Assembly: GCA_021018995.1 (NCBI GenBank)
Contig: CM037587.1
Span: 70,823,604-70,887,603 of the forward strand
Direction of reading: 5' to 3'
Origin: Chloranthus sessilifolius
Taxonomy: Eukaryota; Streptophyta; Magnoliopsida; Chloranthales; Chloranthaceae
Length of the DNA stretch: 64,000 bases
A program made the translations under genes and the position numbers. The notes beneath the pieces were generated by a model. The model was not told the origin of the DNA and did no database searches. It was given only the letters and a program-made list of their open reading frames with translations. Positions 1 to 10,542 of this stretch are shown piece after piece; position 1 is the stretch's first letter, and each line of letters begins with the position of its first letter.

Positions 1-59
1 AATCATAAGTTTTCGGGATTTGTAATTTCTTCTATCATAATTCGTATGCACTGATCAGA

Positions 60-166
60 AATTTTTTTTAAATTACTAAAAATAAAACTAATATACACAG
101 AAATTATGTATCAATTTTAAAATTACTAAAAATAAAACTTCTATACCCAAATTATGTACCCCCCAA
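60..166. repeat. AT-rich imperfect tandem duplication
   Basis: The phrase AAATTACTAAAAATAAAACT appears twice, near 70 and 120, each followed by a short segment containing AATTATGTA. It lies in the 3' untranslated part of D1. Confidence 0.5.
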
Positions 167-196
167 ACTTAAATTGGACAATGTCCTCATTGTGCA
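157..196 (-). other. Post-coding GAGGACATTGTCC / TTTGGGGGG block of D1
   Basis: Minus strand: AATGAGGACATTGTCC, a short spacer, then AAGTTTGGGGGG. A similar pair occurs in element A at about 34527-34556 (GAGGACAATGTTC, then GTTTGGGGG). In Athila-type elements this follows the last gene, so its nearness to gag shows the missing pol. Confidence 0.5.
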
Positions 197-422
197 AAAT
201 AGGGTACACAATAAAATTTTTAATTTCAAAAATTTTATACTGGTGAGGTTCAGAATATATTAAATCCATACGGTCACTCGAGAACATAATATTGTACAAT
301 AGGAAGTATCTTATGATTGATCATGTTTTACCATGATTTAGATCGTAACATACTTGCTGGGAAAAAATTTCTAACTAAAGTAAAATAAAAAAAAGTTAGT
401 TTACATATTTTACAGGATTTTG

Positions 423-1380
423 CTACGGATGAGTCGGTAGCTCAACAGTGCCCATGAGTATATCAGACATACTCAGGGTCTGTAGTGATATAGTGATCAC
501 TAGTCCTTCTTCAGCTGGAAAGAAAATTTTCAGGGTTTCATATTCTCGTTTGAGAGTTTAGAGGGAGATATGAACAAAATATGTGCTCTCCTCTATTTTT
601 TTTGGGTTTTTGTAAAAAATTGCCGGTGCATCGAAAGCGTTAGAAAAAGGTAACTTCGGTATATATGGGACTTCAGTCACAATATTGGGCACACTATCTT
701 TAATATTTTTTTGGGGTCTATTTTCAATTTCTATTATTTTTAGTTTCTCCGATGGGGAAACATCTACTTTAATTTCAGGCTCACTATCCTTGGTCTCGGG
801 GACGACTACTAATGCAGGCATCTCCACCTTGTTATCAACAGTCTCACCGCTTCTTAAAAGTTGAACGAGTTGGATCTGTTATGGGGGAATCGATGTATCT
901 CCCACAAAAACTTGTCCTCTCGGGTTACTCACAGGTTGTGACTGTAACTGGTTGCTCTCTCGTGCCACCAATTGCGTAGCTAGCTGCTCAACTTGGGCTT
1001 CTAGCTTCGTAATGGATTGTGTGTGAAAATATAAAACTTGAGAGAATTGAGTGAGCTGGGATAAATCCTTGGAACGCTGATGCCACTGTTGCTGTAAATC
1101 CCTAAGGATTTGAACAACCGTGTCATCAAATCCGCTGCTCGGAGGACTGAACTGTTGTTGTTCATATGGCTGATATGGTCTCATGGGTGGCGGGTAGGTC
1201 TGTTGAAAATTCTGTGCAGGAGGATAGTTTGGCTCAACAACAAATGATCCTTGTTGTTGGCCACTAGTGGAGCCATAATTAAAACAAAGATGGTTACTTC
1301 GTTGTAAGTTATATGTGTTACCGTATTCACTCCGCTGGAATGCATACGCCCATTCCTAGTCTATCATCCTTGGGTATAGT
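423..1380 (-). pseudogene. Truncated gag of element D1
   Basis: The minus-strand frame encodes the C-terminal part of an Athila-type gag: a Q/P-rich stretch, then a helical segment with SQVLYFHTQSITKLEAQVE and QLATQLVARESNQLQSQP. This aligns with the segment of elements A (27398-27646) and C (11737-11990) containing 'HSQSIKKIE...LGQLSNTL'. The capsid half and zinc knuckle are missing. In-frame stops occur near 1363 and at 555-557. After the second, the frame continues to a stop at 423-425 with a tail not shared with A or C. It probably supplied or bound Gag in particles made by a relative. Confidence 0.65.
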
Positions 1381-2113
1381 GGAGCAATAGGGCAATTAAA
1401 CACTTAAAATATTTATAGATTTGGAATAAGTGTGGTGCATAAACTAAAAAGAATATAATAATGAAAATTTATTTATTTTCAATAAAAAATCTTTATTATT
1501 AGAATTTTGCCAAAAATAGGAAATTCCAATAAACATGCCAAAATAAAAATACATAATAAAAGAAGTATTCTATAAAAAAGTTGGCCCAAATCGGGTTCAG
1601 AATCACCTCTTAAACACTAAAGGAAATATTACAAAAAAAGAAAAGAAATAACTAAAAAAGGGGATTTGGAAGGGTAATTAGTAGATTTTGGGCTCGAGAA
1701 AAATTCCACTAGAGGTAGTCATGACGTGTGCATCACAAAGAGCTTTCCGAATTGGGGTCATTTGCGCGATTCAGACACCCGTAGCCAAAGTTATGGCCAA
1801 AATATCGATACGCACCCAAAACTGCCCCAATTAGGAAAAGATCATAATTTCTTGCCAAATTGTTTTTTTTGTTATATTTTTATTTTATTTTATATTATAT
1901 TTTAGAAGGCAGAGAGAAACAAATTTGAGCCTCTAGTTTTTATGGTCGACAGAAGTATTGAATTCTGATTTGCTACTCTGAATAAACCTGCAAAAGCTTA
2001 AGAAACGATCAAAGAAAAAAAAATATATAAAAAAAAATAAAAAGAGAAAAATAAATATTGGTTTTAAAAAGAAAGAATACAAATATAAAAATATGAATTA
2101 AGATAAATCCACT
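1381..2113 (-). other. Untranslated leader of D1
   Basis: No reading frame is visible. An AT-rich stretch is followed by a block at 1743-1797 (minus strand: CATAACTTTGG, CTACGGG, then TTCGGAAAGCTC) that resembles a block in the LTRs of the unrelated elements G and H. The region between LTR and gag is of normal length for Athila-type elements. Confidence 0.5.
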
Positions 2114-2131
2114 TCCCCGACAGCGGCGCCA
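2114..2131 (-). other. Primer binding site, tRNA-Asp (D1)
   Basis: The minus strand reads TGGCGCCGCTGTCGGGGA right after the LTR end and a short AGTTTT-type spacer. This is complementary to the 3' end of plant tRNA-Asp(GTC) with two mismatches. Similarity to the tRNA stops after 18 nt, the normal length. Confidence 0.8.
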
Positions 2132-2136
2132 AAAAC

Positions 2137-3607
2137 TGGATTGGCTTAGAGTATGTATATATTTAAATTAAAATCAAGCCTTAACCTATTACAAGCGCAC
2201 AATGGAAATTATAGCGTAGCGATAGGATCGATCCCACGAAGAAGTGATTATCTCCCTATAAATTTTTATATTCCTATTTTAAAAACTATCTTTATCTTTT
2301 AAGTCCTAAACTATTAGAGAAATATGAATAAAAGAATGGGTTTCTTAATCTAATTGCATAAAAATAAATCATAATCCTCCTTCTTCAGATTGAGGTTGTC
2401 AATCTCAACCTTCAGCTATCGGATGTTTACAAATTTAAAATATCATTACACCGTATTGTAGCCTTCCAGAATTTGGTCGTCAATCAAAAATTAAAATTCT
2501 TCAACACAGATTTAATCTAATCAACAATCTCCTAAAATCTAGGCATTAATCAAATTCGAGAAAATTGAATATGGAAAAGTAAAATCGTTACACTAATCTG
2601 TAAACTTTAACCTAAGTCGTCAGTTCAAATCAAAATTTGAAGATGTTTACAAAACATATAAAATCTAAACTAAAATAAAATAAAATCTAAACTAGAAAGC
2701 AAAAGTAGAACCATCCAAAGGGTTGATCTTTCAGCTTCCTTAGCCTTGGTGTCAGGCAAAACCTCAGAGAACTATGGATGATGTTACTTTGTAAATCCTA
2801 AACTACTTTGATCGGGAGAAAATACAGACCTCAATAGTCAATTGATGCTGTGAAATTCTTTGATGGTTATTCTTATGCTGAGCCCTCTTATTTATAGATC
2901 ATAAGGGGCTGGTTTAGGGAGTTCTAATTCTAATAAAAGAAACTACTAAAATAAAAGATTCCTAATATAACTCTAATTCTAATTTTATTCTTCCTTACTT
3001 TCAATGGCTGATGTTTTCCGGATTTCTTTCCTAGATAACAATAGTAGAGATCTTTGGAGTCTATCTTCATCAATCTCCCAGATCTGTGATTAGCCAAACT
3101 TCTAATTAAAGAGTTCTTCTAATTCTGTTCTTGGCGGTGATAGTCTTCACTCTTATGATCAGCAGCAGCAGTAAAGGGAAAGCTTCTATTCATATAATCG
3201 TAAATCACGATTATTTTTTTTCTTTAGCTCCCATGACTTTCATACTAGATAATTCTCTATAACGAACGATTGCTTTCTTCTGTATCGCCTTTCTCTTTTA
3301 TCGCTTTCTAAAGAATTGCCTTTTGAAGAATCATAAATTATGATTTCTCATTTTTCTCTTCTTTGGCTTTAGTATTAGTGCTTGATCATAAAATACGATT
3401 TCTCAACTTTCAGTAGGTGGCGAATCGTCTTCTTATGCTCAATTGTTTTTCTACTACTTTTTGAGTTCATTTTGATAAATATTAACACTTTGACTCTCTT
3501 TTACTGTTTTTCTTTAATATCTGCACATTATCAACTTATTAATTGTAAACAAAGTCCTAGCATCACTAAGTTAAGGGTGATAAAATGATATATTCTGTGA
3601 CAGATCA
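2137..3607 (-). repeat. 5' LTR of element D1
   Basis: On the minus strand the LTR begins TGATCTGTCACAG at 3607 and ends just before the primer site at 2137, about 1.47 kb. The boundaries come from alignment with the partial second copy at 15813-16836, where similarity stops at the same TGATC end, and from the adjoining primer site. U3 carries palindromes such as AATCGTAAATCACGATT (3196-3212) and AATCATAAATTATGATT (3329-3345). A TATAAATAAG box lies about 700 bp into the LTR. Confidence 0.8.
2887..2896 (-). promoter_or_regulatory. TATA box of LTR D1
   Basis: TATAAATAAG on the minus strand, conserved at the matching place in the second D-type LTR (16165-16174). It sits in the middle of the LTR, as expected at the U3/R border. 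Confidence 0.5.
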
Positions 3608-3790
3608 CTTTACCGTAGGATCTTCTTAGCGAGCATGTGCCCATTGACGTGAGCCACGCACACTCCCTCGTGGATCTCTTTCATGATGTTGGCGGCCTCG
3701 TCCTCAATTAGACATGGGAGCAGGATGTTGTAATATGACCATTTGTAGAGGCTCTCACCGCAGATGTAGTTGGTAGCTAAATGTTAGATG
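3608..3790 (-). pseudogene. Integrase N-terminal zinc domain fragment (element E)
   Basis: Minus-strand translation gives CGESLYKWS, then IMKEIHEGVCVAHVNGHML and AKKILR. This is the start of the integrase HHCC zinc-binding domain of Tat-type elements, with both histidines in HEGVCVAHVNGH. The following 'GYYWPTM' and the two cysteines are absent because the LTR of D1 begins here. Confidence 0.7.
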
Positions 3791-4390
3791 GTCTATTTGT
3801 CTTCTTTGGAAGTTTCCTCCATGAAAATACGAGCTTCGAGGAAGTTCTTGATATTTGAGAAGCTTGGTGGCTCATCCAACTTTTCAAGTTCCTCAATCTG
3901 GAGGCAGAAGGCAAGTTCACTCCTTTGTTCAATCATGATTGGCTTCATCTTGACTCCGTATGGAATTTTGACCATTGATGCTAGTGTCACCAGTACATCG
4001 GCGAAGTGATTTCTTGCTTGTGGGATATAAGAGAAGGTAAAATCTCCGAAGCATGCTATCAGGTCTTCAAGGTGCTCATGCTACGGGATCAACTTCTCAT
4101 CTTTCATCTTTCAGTCTCCATTAGTATGGCATATGATCAGTTGTGAATCGCCAAATTCCCTGAGATGAGTTACATTTAAGTCGAGTGTTGTCGGTAAGCC
4201 AGCTACACATGCTTCGTATTCGGCCATGTTGTTTATGCACGGGAAATTAAGCTTGATGGAGATTGGTACATGAGATCCTTTGGCAAAATCAAAATAGCGC
4301 CGACTCCTTGACCTTCGACATTCACTCCCCAATCGAAGTGAATTACCCAAGATTCCTCCGTCTCTACCGTGTCATCCTCTGTCATGAATA
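3791..4390 (-). pseudogene. Second (archaeal-type) RNase H of element E
   Basis: Minus-strand frames contain NNMAEYEACVAGL and FGDSQLII, typical of the extra RNase H of Tat elements (AEYEA glutamate and DSQL aspartate present). They are followed by ARNHFADVLVTLASMVKI, the usual end of the domain, and a linker leading into the integrase. The domain is broken by stops near 4083-4110 and at the frame change around 4350. In the family this domain adds RNA-strand cleavage during reverse transcription. Confidence 0.7.
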
Positions 4391-4499
4391 GGATGTCCTC
4401 ATCTAGGAATTCAGTTCTTAAAGGCTCGTAGTCAGGGAGAGGGTTCTCGGCAAGATGATTTGCGAGTGCTTGCCCCTTGATTGACTTTTGGGTGACATA

Positions 4500-4950
4500 T
4501 GTGATGTCAAACTCTGATAAGAAGAGCTGCCAGCGGGTAGTTTATCCAGTGAGAGCCGGTTTTTCAAAAAGGTACTTCAACGGATCCATTTGAACTAAGA
4601 ATAGAACGGCTTGAGATAGCAAGTAGTGGCGGAGCCTCTGTGTAGCCTATATAAGAACCAGGCATGCTTTCTCCAGATGAGAATAGCGTGTCTCGTAATC
4701 AGTAAATTTTTTGCTGAGATAGTAGTCGGCTTGCTCTCTTCTCCCCATTTCGTCATGATGTCCTAGGACACATCCCATCGAAACTTCCATCGTGGAGAGG
4801 TATATTAAGAGTGGTCTCCCTGGTACTGGCGGTACCAAAACTAGAGGATTGAGAAGGTAACTCTTGTTCCATTTAACCGGCAAGTCTTTCCTTAGTAACT
4901 TGAAGATCGATGTGCATATAGGAGTTAGCTGTGTAATGAACTAACTGGTG
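4500..4950 (-). pseudogene. RNase H domain following RT (element E)
   Basis: The minus-strand frame has PLLIYLSTMEVSMGCVLG, then REQADYYLSKKFTDYETRY and SHLEKACLVLI, the standard RT-linked RNase H. The first catalytic aspartate of the usual 'YL(S/A)(D/A)...G.VL' context is not preserved. A stop follows the 'CLVL' helix, and the remainder (about 4500-4640) is broken. Confidence 0.65.
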
Positions 4951-5690
4951 TACTATATCCTGCCCAGGAAGCCTTTGACAACTTTCTTGATAAATGGTGG
5001 TGACATTTCGATAATAGCTTTTACTTTGATTAGATCAACCTCGATGCCTCTTCTGCTGACGTTGAAGCCCAGCAGCTTTCCTGACATGGCGCTGAATGCG
5101 CATTTCTAAGGGTTCAGACGCAACCTGTATTTTCTTAGCCTCTTAAATAGATTTTGAAGGTTTATCAGATGGTCACTCCTCTCTGGTGACTTAGCAATCA
5201 TGTTGTCCACATACACCTCAATCTCTCGGTGTATCATGTCATGGAAGAGTGCCGTCATCGCTCTCTGATATGTTGCGCCGACATTCTTTAGTCTGAAAGG
5301 CATGACTCAGTAGCAGAAAGTTCCCCATGGGGTAATGAATACTGTCTTTTCTTGGTCCACTTCTGCCATCCTGATTTGATTGTATCCGGAGAATCTGTCC
5401 ATGAATGAGAGCATCCCATGTCCAACAGTGTTATCAACCAAAATGTCGATGTGTGGCAACGGGAAGTCATCCTTTAGGCTTGCTTTGTTCAGATTTCAGA
5501 AGTTGATGCACATGTGAACCTTTCCATCCTTCTTTGGTAGTGGGACGATGTTGGCTAGCCACTGCGGGTACTTTGAGACCATGAGAAATCTTACATCGTA
5601 TTATTTGATGACTTCATCTTTTACCTTCAACATCCACTCTCGCCACAGACGTCTTAACATTTGCTTGACCGGCCTAACATCCGAGTATAG
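4950..5690 (-). pseudogene. Reverse transcriptase of element E, active site altered
   Basis: Minus-strand pieces in three frames give the gypsy RT order: LANIVPLPKKDGKVHMCI, LPHIDILVDN, FMDRFSGYNQI, then YQRAMTALFHDM and the active-site block EVYVDNMIAKS (about 5160-5230). The family motif is Y-V-D-D-M; here the second aspartate is asparagine, so this copy could not polymerise. Stops and frameshifts also occur near 5305, 5490 and 5600. Palm motifs and the thumb continue to about 4950. Confidence 0.75.
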
Positions 5691-5762
5691 CGGCAGCTCA
5701 TCCTCGACCAAATCGGTATCCAAACCAGGCATGTCTTTATATGACCATGCAAAGACGTCTTG

Positions 5763-6080
5763 CTATGACTGAAGGAAATTAATCATGCTTTTTCTTACCT
5801 TGGGAGACAGCGACATTCCGATCTTAGTGATTTTAGGCATTTCCTCAGTCCCTAGATTGACGTCCTCTGCCTCTTCAATGATAGGGGTAGGGCCATGCTC
5901 AAAATCGGCGTACCATTCAAGGAGATCATTGGGAAGCTCCTTTGTAGGGATTTCCTCGTCTAGACTCGTGACTCCTACCTCTTCTCGTATTTCTATAGGA
6001 AAGGGATCGATTTCACGTGGGATGGGCTTTTCTATTAAGGTACCTTTTTCTTTGATTTTCTTGAGAATTTTGAAAGACAA
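5763..6080 (-). pseudogene. Protease-RT linker of element E polyprotein
   Basis: An acidic 105-residue minus-strand frame ends in SPKVRKSMINFLQS, the segment that in Tat/gypsy polyproteins sits just before RT. It contains DLLEWYADFEHGPTP. No enzymatic motif is present. Assigned by position and the C-terminal helix. Confidence 0.5.
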
Positions 6081-6550
6081 TTTTTTTTTATTATTTGGTA
6101 TTTCTTTTATTGTTTTGGAATTTTTTTTTTCTTCGAAAATTGGCCCTCAGCAAGGCAGGTCCCTATATACACATGGTATTGCCTGCAAGGGTTCATTTCA
6201 CTTTTTATAGGTTATTATTTTTTGGAAAGCGGGTGCCAAATTTTAGGCCACTCGAAGGCATGGACGCCCAATTTCTTACTTGTGGTATTATCCCTTTACT
6301 TGCTCGGATGGAGAAGGCTGATTGATATGGCTCTTGGGAGTTAGCCTCCATCATGTGGATCCCGAGTTTGTCTGGGACTTTATCCTCAAATGTCAGCAGG
6401 GTCTTGTGGTGGTTTACCACAGGGGAGATTGTGTAGGCATAAAAGATCCCTCCTCAAAAAGAGACAGAGCTGCTAGGTCTATTTCCAGGTTGGGGGGATG
6501 ATTTGGGGATTGGTTGGGTGCACAGGGGTTGTCGGTTTGTATGGGGTTAG

Positions 6551-6901
6551 CTATGTTGCCCCATTCAGATCAATCTTTACAATCCCTGCACATATAAAGG
6601 TATTCCAGATGTGAGGCCTAGGACGGGGTTTGTCCTCTAAGCTTATTCCCTTAGCTCTTGCTGTAGCAATGGTTTGGGCCTTTTCCTTAGCTTCTCTGAC
6701 TTCTTCTTCGGTGGGCCTGTAACCCAACCCAAATCTGACTTGTTGTTCACCCTTGGCCCTGACGGGCTCCTTTCTGCCATGCAATTGGGGTCCCAATCCC
6801 TTTCCTTTCTGATAGCCCCATTTTTGGAGCATGGCTATAGCTATGATCATTCCTCCATCGGTCTTTATAGTAATCCTCTTGAGGGGCTTAGGGATTACCA
6901 T
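6551..6901 (-). pseudogene. G-patch segment of element E polyprotein
   Basis: A 116-residue minus-strand frame has MIIAIAMLQKWGYQKGKGLG at about residues 18-37, then PQLHGRKEPV. Aromatic-x(2)-glycine-rich GYxxGxGLG is the core of the G-patch, an RNA/helicase-binding motif present between protease and RT in some Tat-type elements. It is followed by a lysine/glutamate-rich helix (EEEVREAKEKAQ). The frame lies between protease (7082-7729) and RT, as expected. No stop falls within the patch. Confidence 0.6.
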
Positions 6902-6924
6902 CGATACATCATACTCAAAGCTTT

Positions 6925-7130
6925 GGGTTTCTCAATGCTGTGGGTAGCTTTCTCTCTCTCATCCTGTGTCTTCGATCGTGTGTGGCCCATCCAATACTTT
7001 AGGTTTCCCAATGCTGTGGGTAGCTTTCTCTCTCATCCTGTGTCTTCGATTATGTGTAGCCCATCCAATACTTTAGGTTTCTCAATGTTGTGGGTAGCTT
7101 TCTCTCTCATCTTGTCCCTCACCCATAATG
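6925..7130. repeat. About 75-bp tandem repeat, nearly three copies
   Basis: TTTCTCAATGCTGTGGGTAGC (first 20 bases used for placement) recurs near 6927, 7003 and 7077, each followed by CTTTCTCTCTCATCYTG. The period is 74-76 bp, close to a multiple of three. It lies between protease and G-patch of element E and would add 25-residue units to the minus-strand polyprotein. Confidence 0.75.
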
Positions 7131-7729
7131 GTGACGATCTTCTGTTCAGATACGAACCTAAGCTCTTGGTGCAATGTTGACGGTATTGCCCCAACCTCAT
7201 GTAACCACAAGCACCCTAAAAGCAGATTGAATATGGATTTGATGTCCATTACGTGGAATGGTATGGAAAAGGTCATTGGCCCAATCATGAGCTCAAGATC
7301 GACTTCCCCAATTTTTTCTCTTATGTTATCAAATACTCTGGCTCTTGCTCTCGCTGGCTTGAAAGCGGAGGGATCCACCCATATCTTGGTTGCAGTTCTC
7401 AGAGGGCATACATTCAACGTTGATCCATTGTCTATTAATACTAATGGGATCACCAAAATTTTGAATTCTATAGTGATGTTGAGGGGTTTGGAATGATTAT
7501 TTCCTTCCACTGGCAAGTCGGCATCTAAAAAAAGGATGGCATTAGGAGCCAGCACCTGCCCAATTATCCGTTCCACTTCATCAGGGCTTACTTGGATAGA
7601 TACATGTGTATTTTTTAATGCCCCCATCAAAGCTTGAAAATGGAGAGGGGAGGTCATCAACAGATCCCATATTGTGATATGGGCTAGCATTCTCTTCAGC
7701 TGAGTTTCTAATATGTGTTCTCGGCTCAT
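7082..7729 (-). pseudogene. Aspartic protease of element E
   Basis: This 215-residue uninterrupted minus-strand frame is the longest intact piece of E. The retropepsin active site is VLIDNGSTLNVCPL with the catalytic Asp at about residue 100, followed by MTFSIPFHVMD and the flap/second-strand block SIFNLLLGCLWLHEVGAIPS, where 'GRPW' of the family has become GCLW. It is a Tat-type protease that would process the polyprotein. The residues before it (1-90) are the gag-protease linker. The start is the first ATG in the frame, not a proven initiation site. Confidence 0.75.
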
Positions 7730-8290
7730 CTTCTTGAACGAGTTTACCGCAGTAGGTTCCTTCTTCTCTTATGGCAGGGTCGGTGTCGGTACTGCGGATT
7801 GCCTTGAGATTTTTCCTGATCGGGTGATAAAATTCACTAATCCCTCTCTGACATCTGTCTGTTCATAACTAAGGGGAACTTGATGGGGACTATAGGTTAG
7901 CCCCAAGATTTTGAATGGAGCGGCTGTAGGTCCCCGAGGTATTTGGGTTGGTGGATTGGGATGAGTGGATAGTACTTGGTTAACCTCTATTAGGTAGGTT
8001 AGGGGAGTGGAAAAAATGGGCCATGTGGAATTAGTGGGGATTGTGAGTGACCGTATCGGGGGTGGTGTGATTGGAAGAAGCCATTGGTAATTAACTGGTG
8101 TTAGTAGGGGATGGGGGGGAAATTGGCCCTAGGGTAATTGGTGGGAGCTGCTATGTATGGTTGATAGGAATTGATTTAGACATAGTTGACAGGAGCTGGT
8201 GATGGAAAATACACCCTTAAGTCTAGGGGTTCTACTGGTGGTGCAGAAAATTAGGAAAGTAATCAACCAGATTCAAGGGCTCGATCACCC
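7730..8290 (-). pseudogene. Proline-rich gag tail of element E
   Basis: Several minus-strand frames here are rich in P, Y, N and Q with many stops, the composition of the C-terminal gag region of Tat elements, directly upstream of the protease. I see no capsid helix pattern or zinc knuckle. Assigned mainly by position and composition. Confidence 0.35.
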
Positions 8291-8479
8291 GAATGCGTCT
8301 ACATCTCGATCTCTCTGCCATGGTGTCACAAACTCTTCTTGGGCGAGGATGTAATCTGACGGGTCAAATTCCTCGTCATCCTTCTCTATCATGCAGATGG
8401 TTGGCCTTGAGCCTTCTCCTGGTGGATGTGGTGGCAGCGGCACTTGGTGTATATTGGCATGTTGGTTGGCCTGGGGTAG

Positions 8480-10336
8480 TGTTGAGAACTAGAAAATACC
8501 ATTTTCCACCCCTTAACCTGGATCTTGATAGACCTTTGAGAGAACTAAATAAGTATTTTAAGTGTTTGTTTCACAGCTAACAATAAAGACAGGCTTAACC
8601 ATGAAAGCAGCCTAAAAGTGCCAAAAAGATGATGATCCATGTTGATCCGAAGGAAGAAGGAGAAGGGACAACCTCACGAGCTGTCAAAATGCCTAAACTA
8701 AAGAGGACAAAGGCCTGGTTTTCACCTAGAAAGAGGTGTGGAGTTATTCGAACAGAAGAATGCATTACAGATTGCTTTTCGAAAAGAATCTGAACTTTTC
8801 AAAAAGAACTCAAAGCTCCAGGCTTAGTTTTCGAAGAGCACCTGAACTCTTCGAAAGGATTTCTAACCTATTCGAAAAGAAGAGAATTCCTTGCGAACAG
8901 CACTAGAACTATGCGAAAAGAGCTTCAGAAGTCACAGTACCTTGCGAAAAGCTCTCCAAACTGTGCGAAATGGTATTCTGAAGATTTCCAACATCTGCAA
9001 GGGTAATTCAGTAATCTCTGCACGCACACCAATGCATTTAAATACCCAGGGACATTTCGAAAGATTCTGAGCACGAACCAAAGGCATATTCCACCCCATG
9101 TGAACACCCAAAGATTAAATTACTTAGCGGGAACTTCTAAAAGCTCAAACAGATTTTTGAATTACATAACAGAATTGATGCTTCTGTCACCTGATTGGCT
9201 GAACCAGATCAAGCAGTTCTGATTGGCCAAAACAGATCTGGATCCTTGTGCTCGACTCCTATTGGTTAATACAGATCTAACAAATTCTGATTGGTTGATA
9301 CACATCTGAGTTAGACTTGGGGAAAACTATAAATAGACGAACCATTTGCCCAATTTGGGCATCCAGATTTTGAGTTTCATTTCTATTGCCTCATTTCCAT
9401 TTCAAATAACTCGTCTGAAATTTCTATAATAGCCTAGCTTTTATTTGTAATTGAGAGCTGTGAGATATCTCTGTACTTCACATGAGAATTGTATTCAAGA
9501 CTACAAATCCGAGAGCTGTTTAAGCTGTGCTCTGTAATTGTAATGGTGAATTTGAAAAGGTTGCTGTGAACCGTATATTCTCAATTGGATTCGTGTTAAG
9601 GGTTCCCTGTGATCTCCTTATTTCATTAGATTCCTTTAGATTTACTATTTTTAAAAACAATTTCCCTTAATTCATTATCCCTGTGAGAATTGGCGTTTGT
9701 AACCTAATTTCTCATAGCATTTGTAGTGGTGTTTTTTGTTCTGAATCACGGATTCGAATTGAAGACTATTGGATGATCTGTGTCCATTGAAGTGGACAGA
9801 CCATAGCCATAAGTCCAACTCAATTCCAATCCTTGAGTTGGATTACTTTCTCTTGCATCTGTGCTGGTAGCCAGATGAAGATTGGATAATATCTCATTTG
9901 TTTTATATCTATTCTCATTCTGCAATCAAGTACTAAATATCGAAGTTAGATATTATTTCTCCATTCTTATTAATTTGCATCAAATCTCCCCAACTCGGAT
10001 CTGGATCATTTAGTTGTAATTTTACGTGTAGATAATTTAGTTAATGTGACAAATTCAACCTCCCATCTTGTGTGCTTTGTAGATAGGATCAGAGGTCAGA
10101 TCTGGTAGCTCAGATCTGAAGGTTTATCTTACATTTTAAATAAATTCCCTGTGGATGATCTTTTACTCACTTACATTTAAAACTTGCTACAATTGGCCCT
10201 GATCTTGCAGGCTAATTATGTTCTCTCTGTGCTGATATTTTTTTATTCTTTTTAGTTTTACAAATTCAGTACAATTCATCAATTGTAAGTCTGTTTTCAA
10301 AACACAAATAAATCATGCACACTTAGAACAACAACA
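8480..10336 (+). repeat. 5' LTR of element C
   Basis: About 1,857 bp, TGTTGAG...CAACAACA. The start resembles the LTRs of A and B (AAAATACCATTTTCCACC, then TAACCTGG). U3 contains repeated TTCGAAAAGA / TGCGAAAAGC motifs (about 8770-8985). A TATA box is at 9328. The end is fixed by the AGTTTT spacer and primer site. Confidence 0.85.
9328..9336 (+). promoter_or_regulatory. TATA box of LTR C
   Basis: TATAAATAG about 850 bp into the LTR, matching the placement in LTR A (24866 and 37021). Confidence 0.6.
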
Positions 10337-10342
10337 AGTTTT

Positions 10343-10361
10343 TGGCGCCGTTGCCGGGGAT
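10343..10361 (+). other. Primer binding site, tRNA-Asp (C)
   Basis: TGGCGCCGTTGCCGGGGAT is an exact complement of the last 19 nt of plant tRNA-Asp including CCA. The match ends there (next bases TTTATT), in contrast to element B. Confidence 0.9.
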
Positions 10362-10542
10362 TTTATTTTAAAATTGGTAGACCTAAGTTTTTATTATTAT
10401 TATTTTTTTTATTACATCAGTGCTAACTATTCTATTGTTTAAATCTATGCAGTTATTCATATACATTTTGAGCGTGGAATCTACTTTGAAAGGAATACTG
10501 AAGGTTTGCTATGCATAATTTGATTCTCAGTTTCTATGTTAT

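Larger units (their letters stand above)
1..3607 (-). mobile_element. Athila-like LTR retrotransposon D1, gag-only, cut by window edge
   Basis: Reading the minus strand, the order is LTR (3607 to 2137), a tRNA-Asp primer site, about 730 bp of leader, the C-terminal part of a gag gene (about 1380 to 423), then a block GAGGACATTGTCC followed by GTTTGGGGGG (about 195 to 159) of the kind found after the coding region in Athila-type elements. Only about 230 bp separate the gag stop from that block, so protease, RT, RNase H and integrase are absent rather than mutated. It looks like a gag-only non-autonomous derivative. The 3' LTR lies beyond the left edge. D1 interrupts the integrase of element E at 3607/3608. 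Confidence 0.75.
3608..8479 (-). mobile_element. Tat/Ogre-like Ty3/gypsy element E, both ends missing
   Basis: On the minus strand the order is proline-rich gag tail, aspartic protease, G-patch segment, linker, RT, RNase H, a second 'archaeal-type' RNase H, and the start of the integrase zinc domain. A second RNase H between RNase H and integrase is the hallmark of the Tat clade (Ogre, Retand). The left end is cut inside the integrase by the LTR of D1 and the right end by the LTR of C, so E is older than both. Stops and frameshifts are dense. No LTR of E lies within these coordinates; the F LTR could belong to a related family. Confidence 0.75.

Noticed and set aside
5785..6210. 141-codon plus-strand open frame
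   Set aside because: It is opposite the acidic linker and spacer of element E, whose minus-strand frame matches the family.
6674..7180. 168-codon plus-strand open frame
   Set aside because: Lies over the G-patch segment and the 75-bp repeats on the other strand; no domain of its own.
7128..7496. 122-codon plus-strand open frame
   Set aside because: Antisense to the E protease, which has the clear active site.
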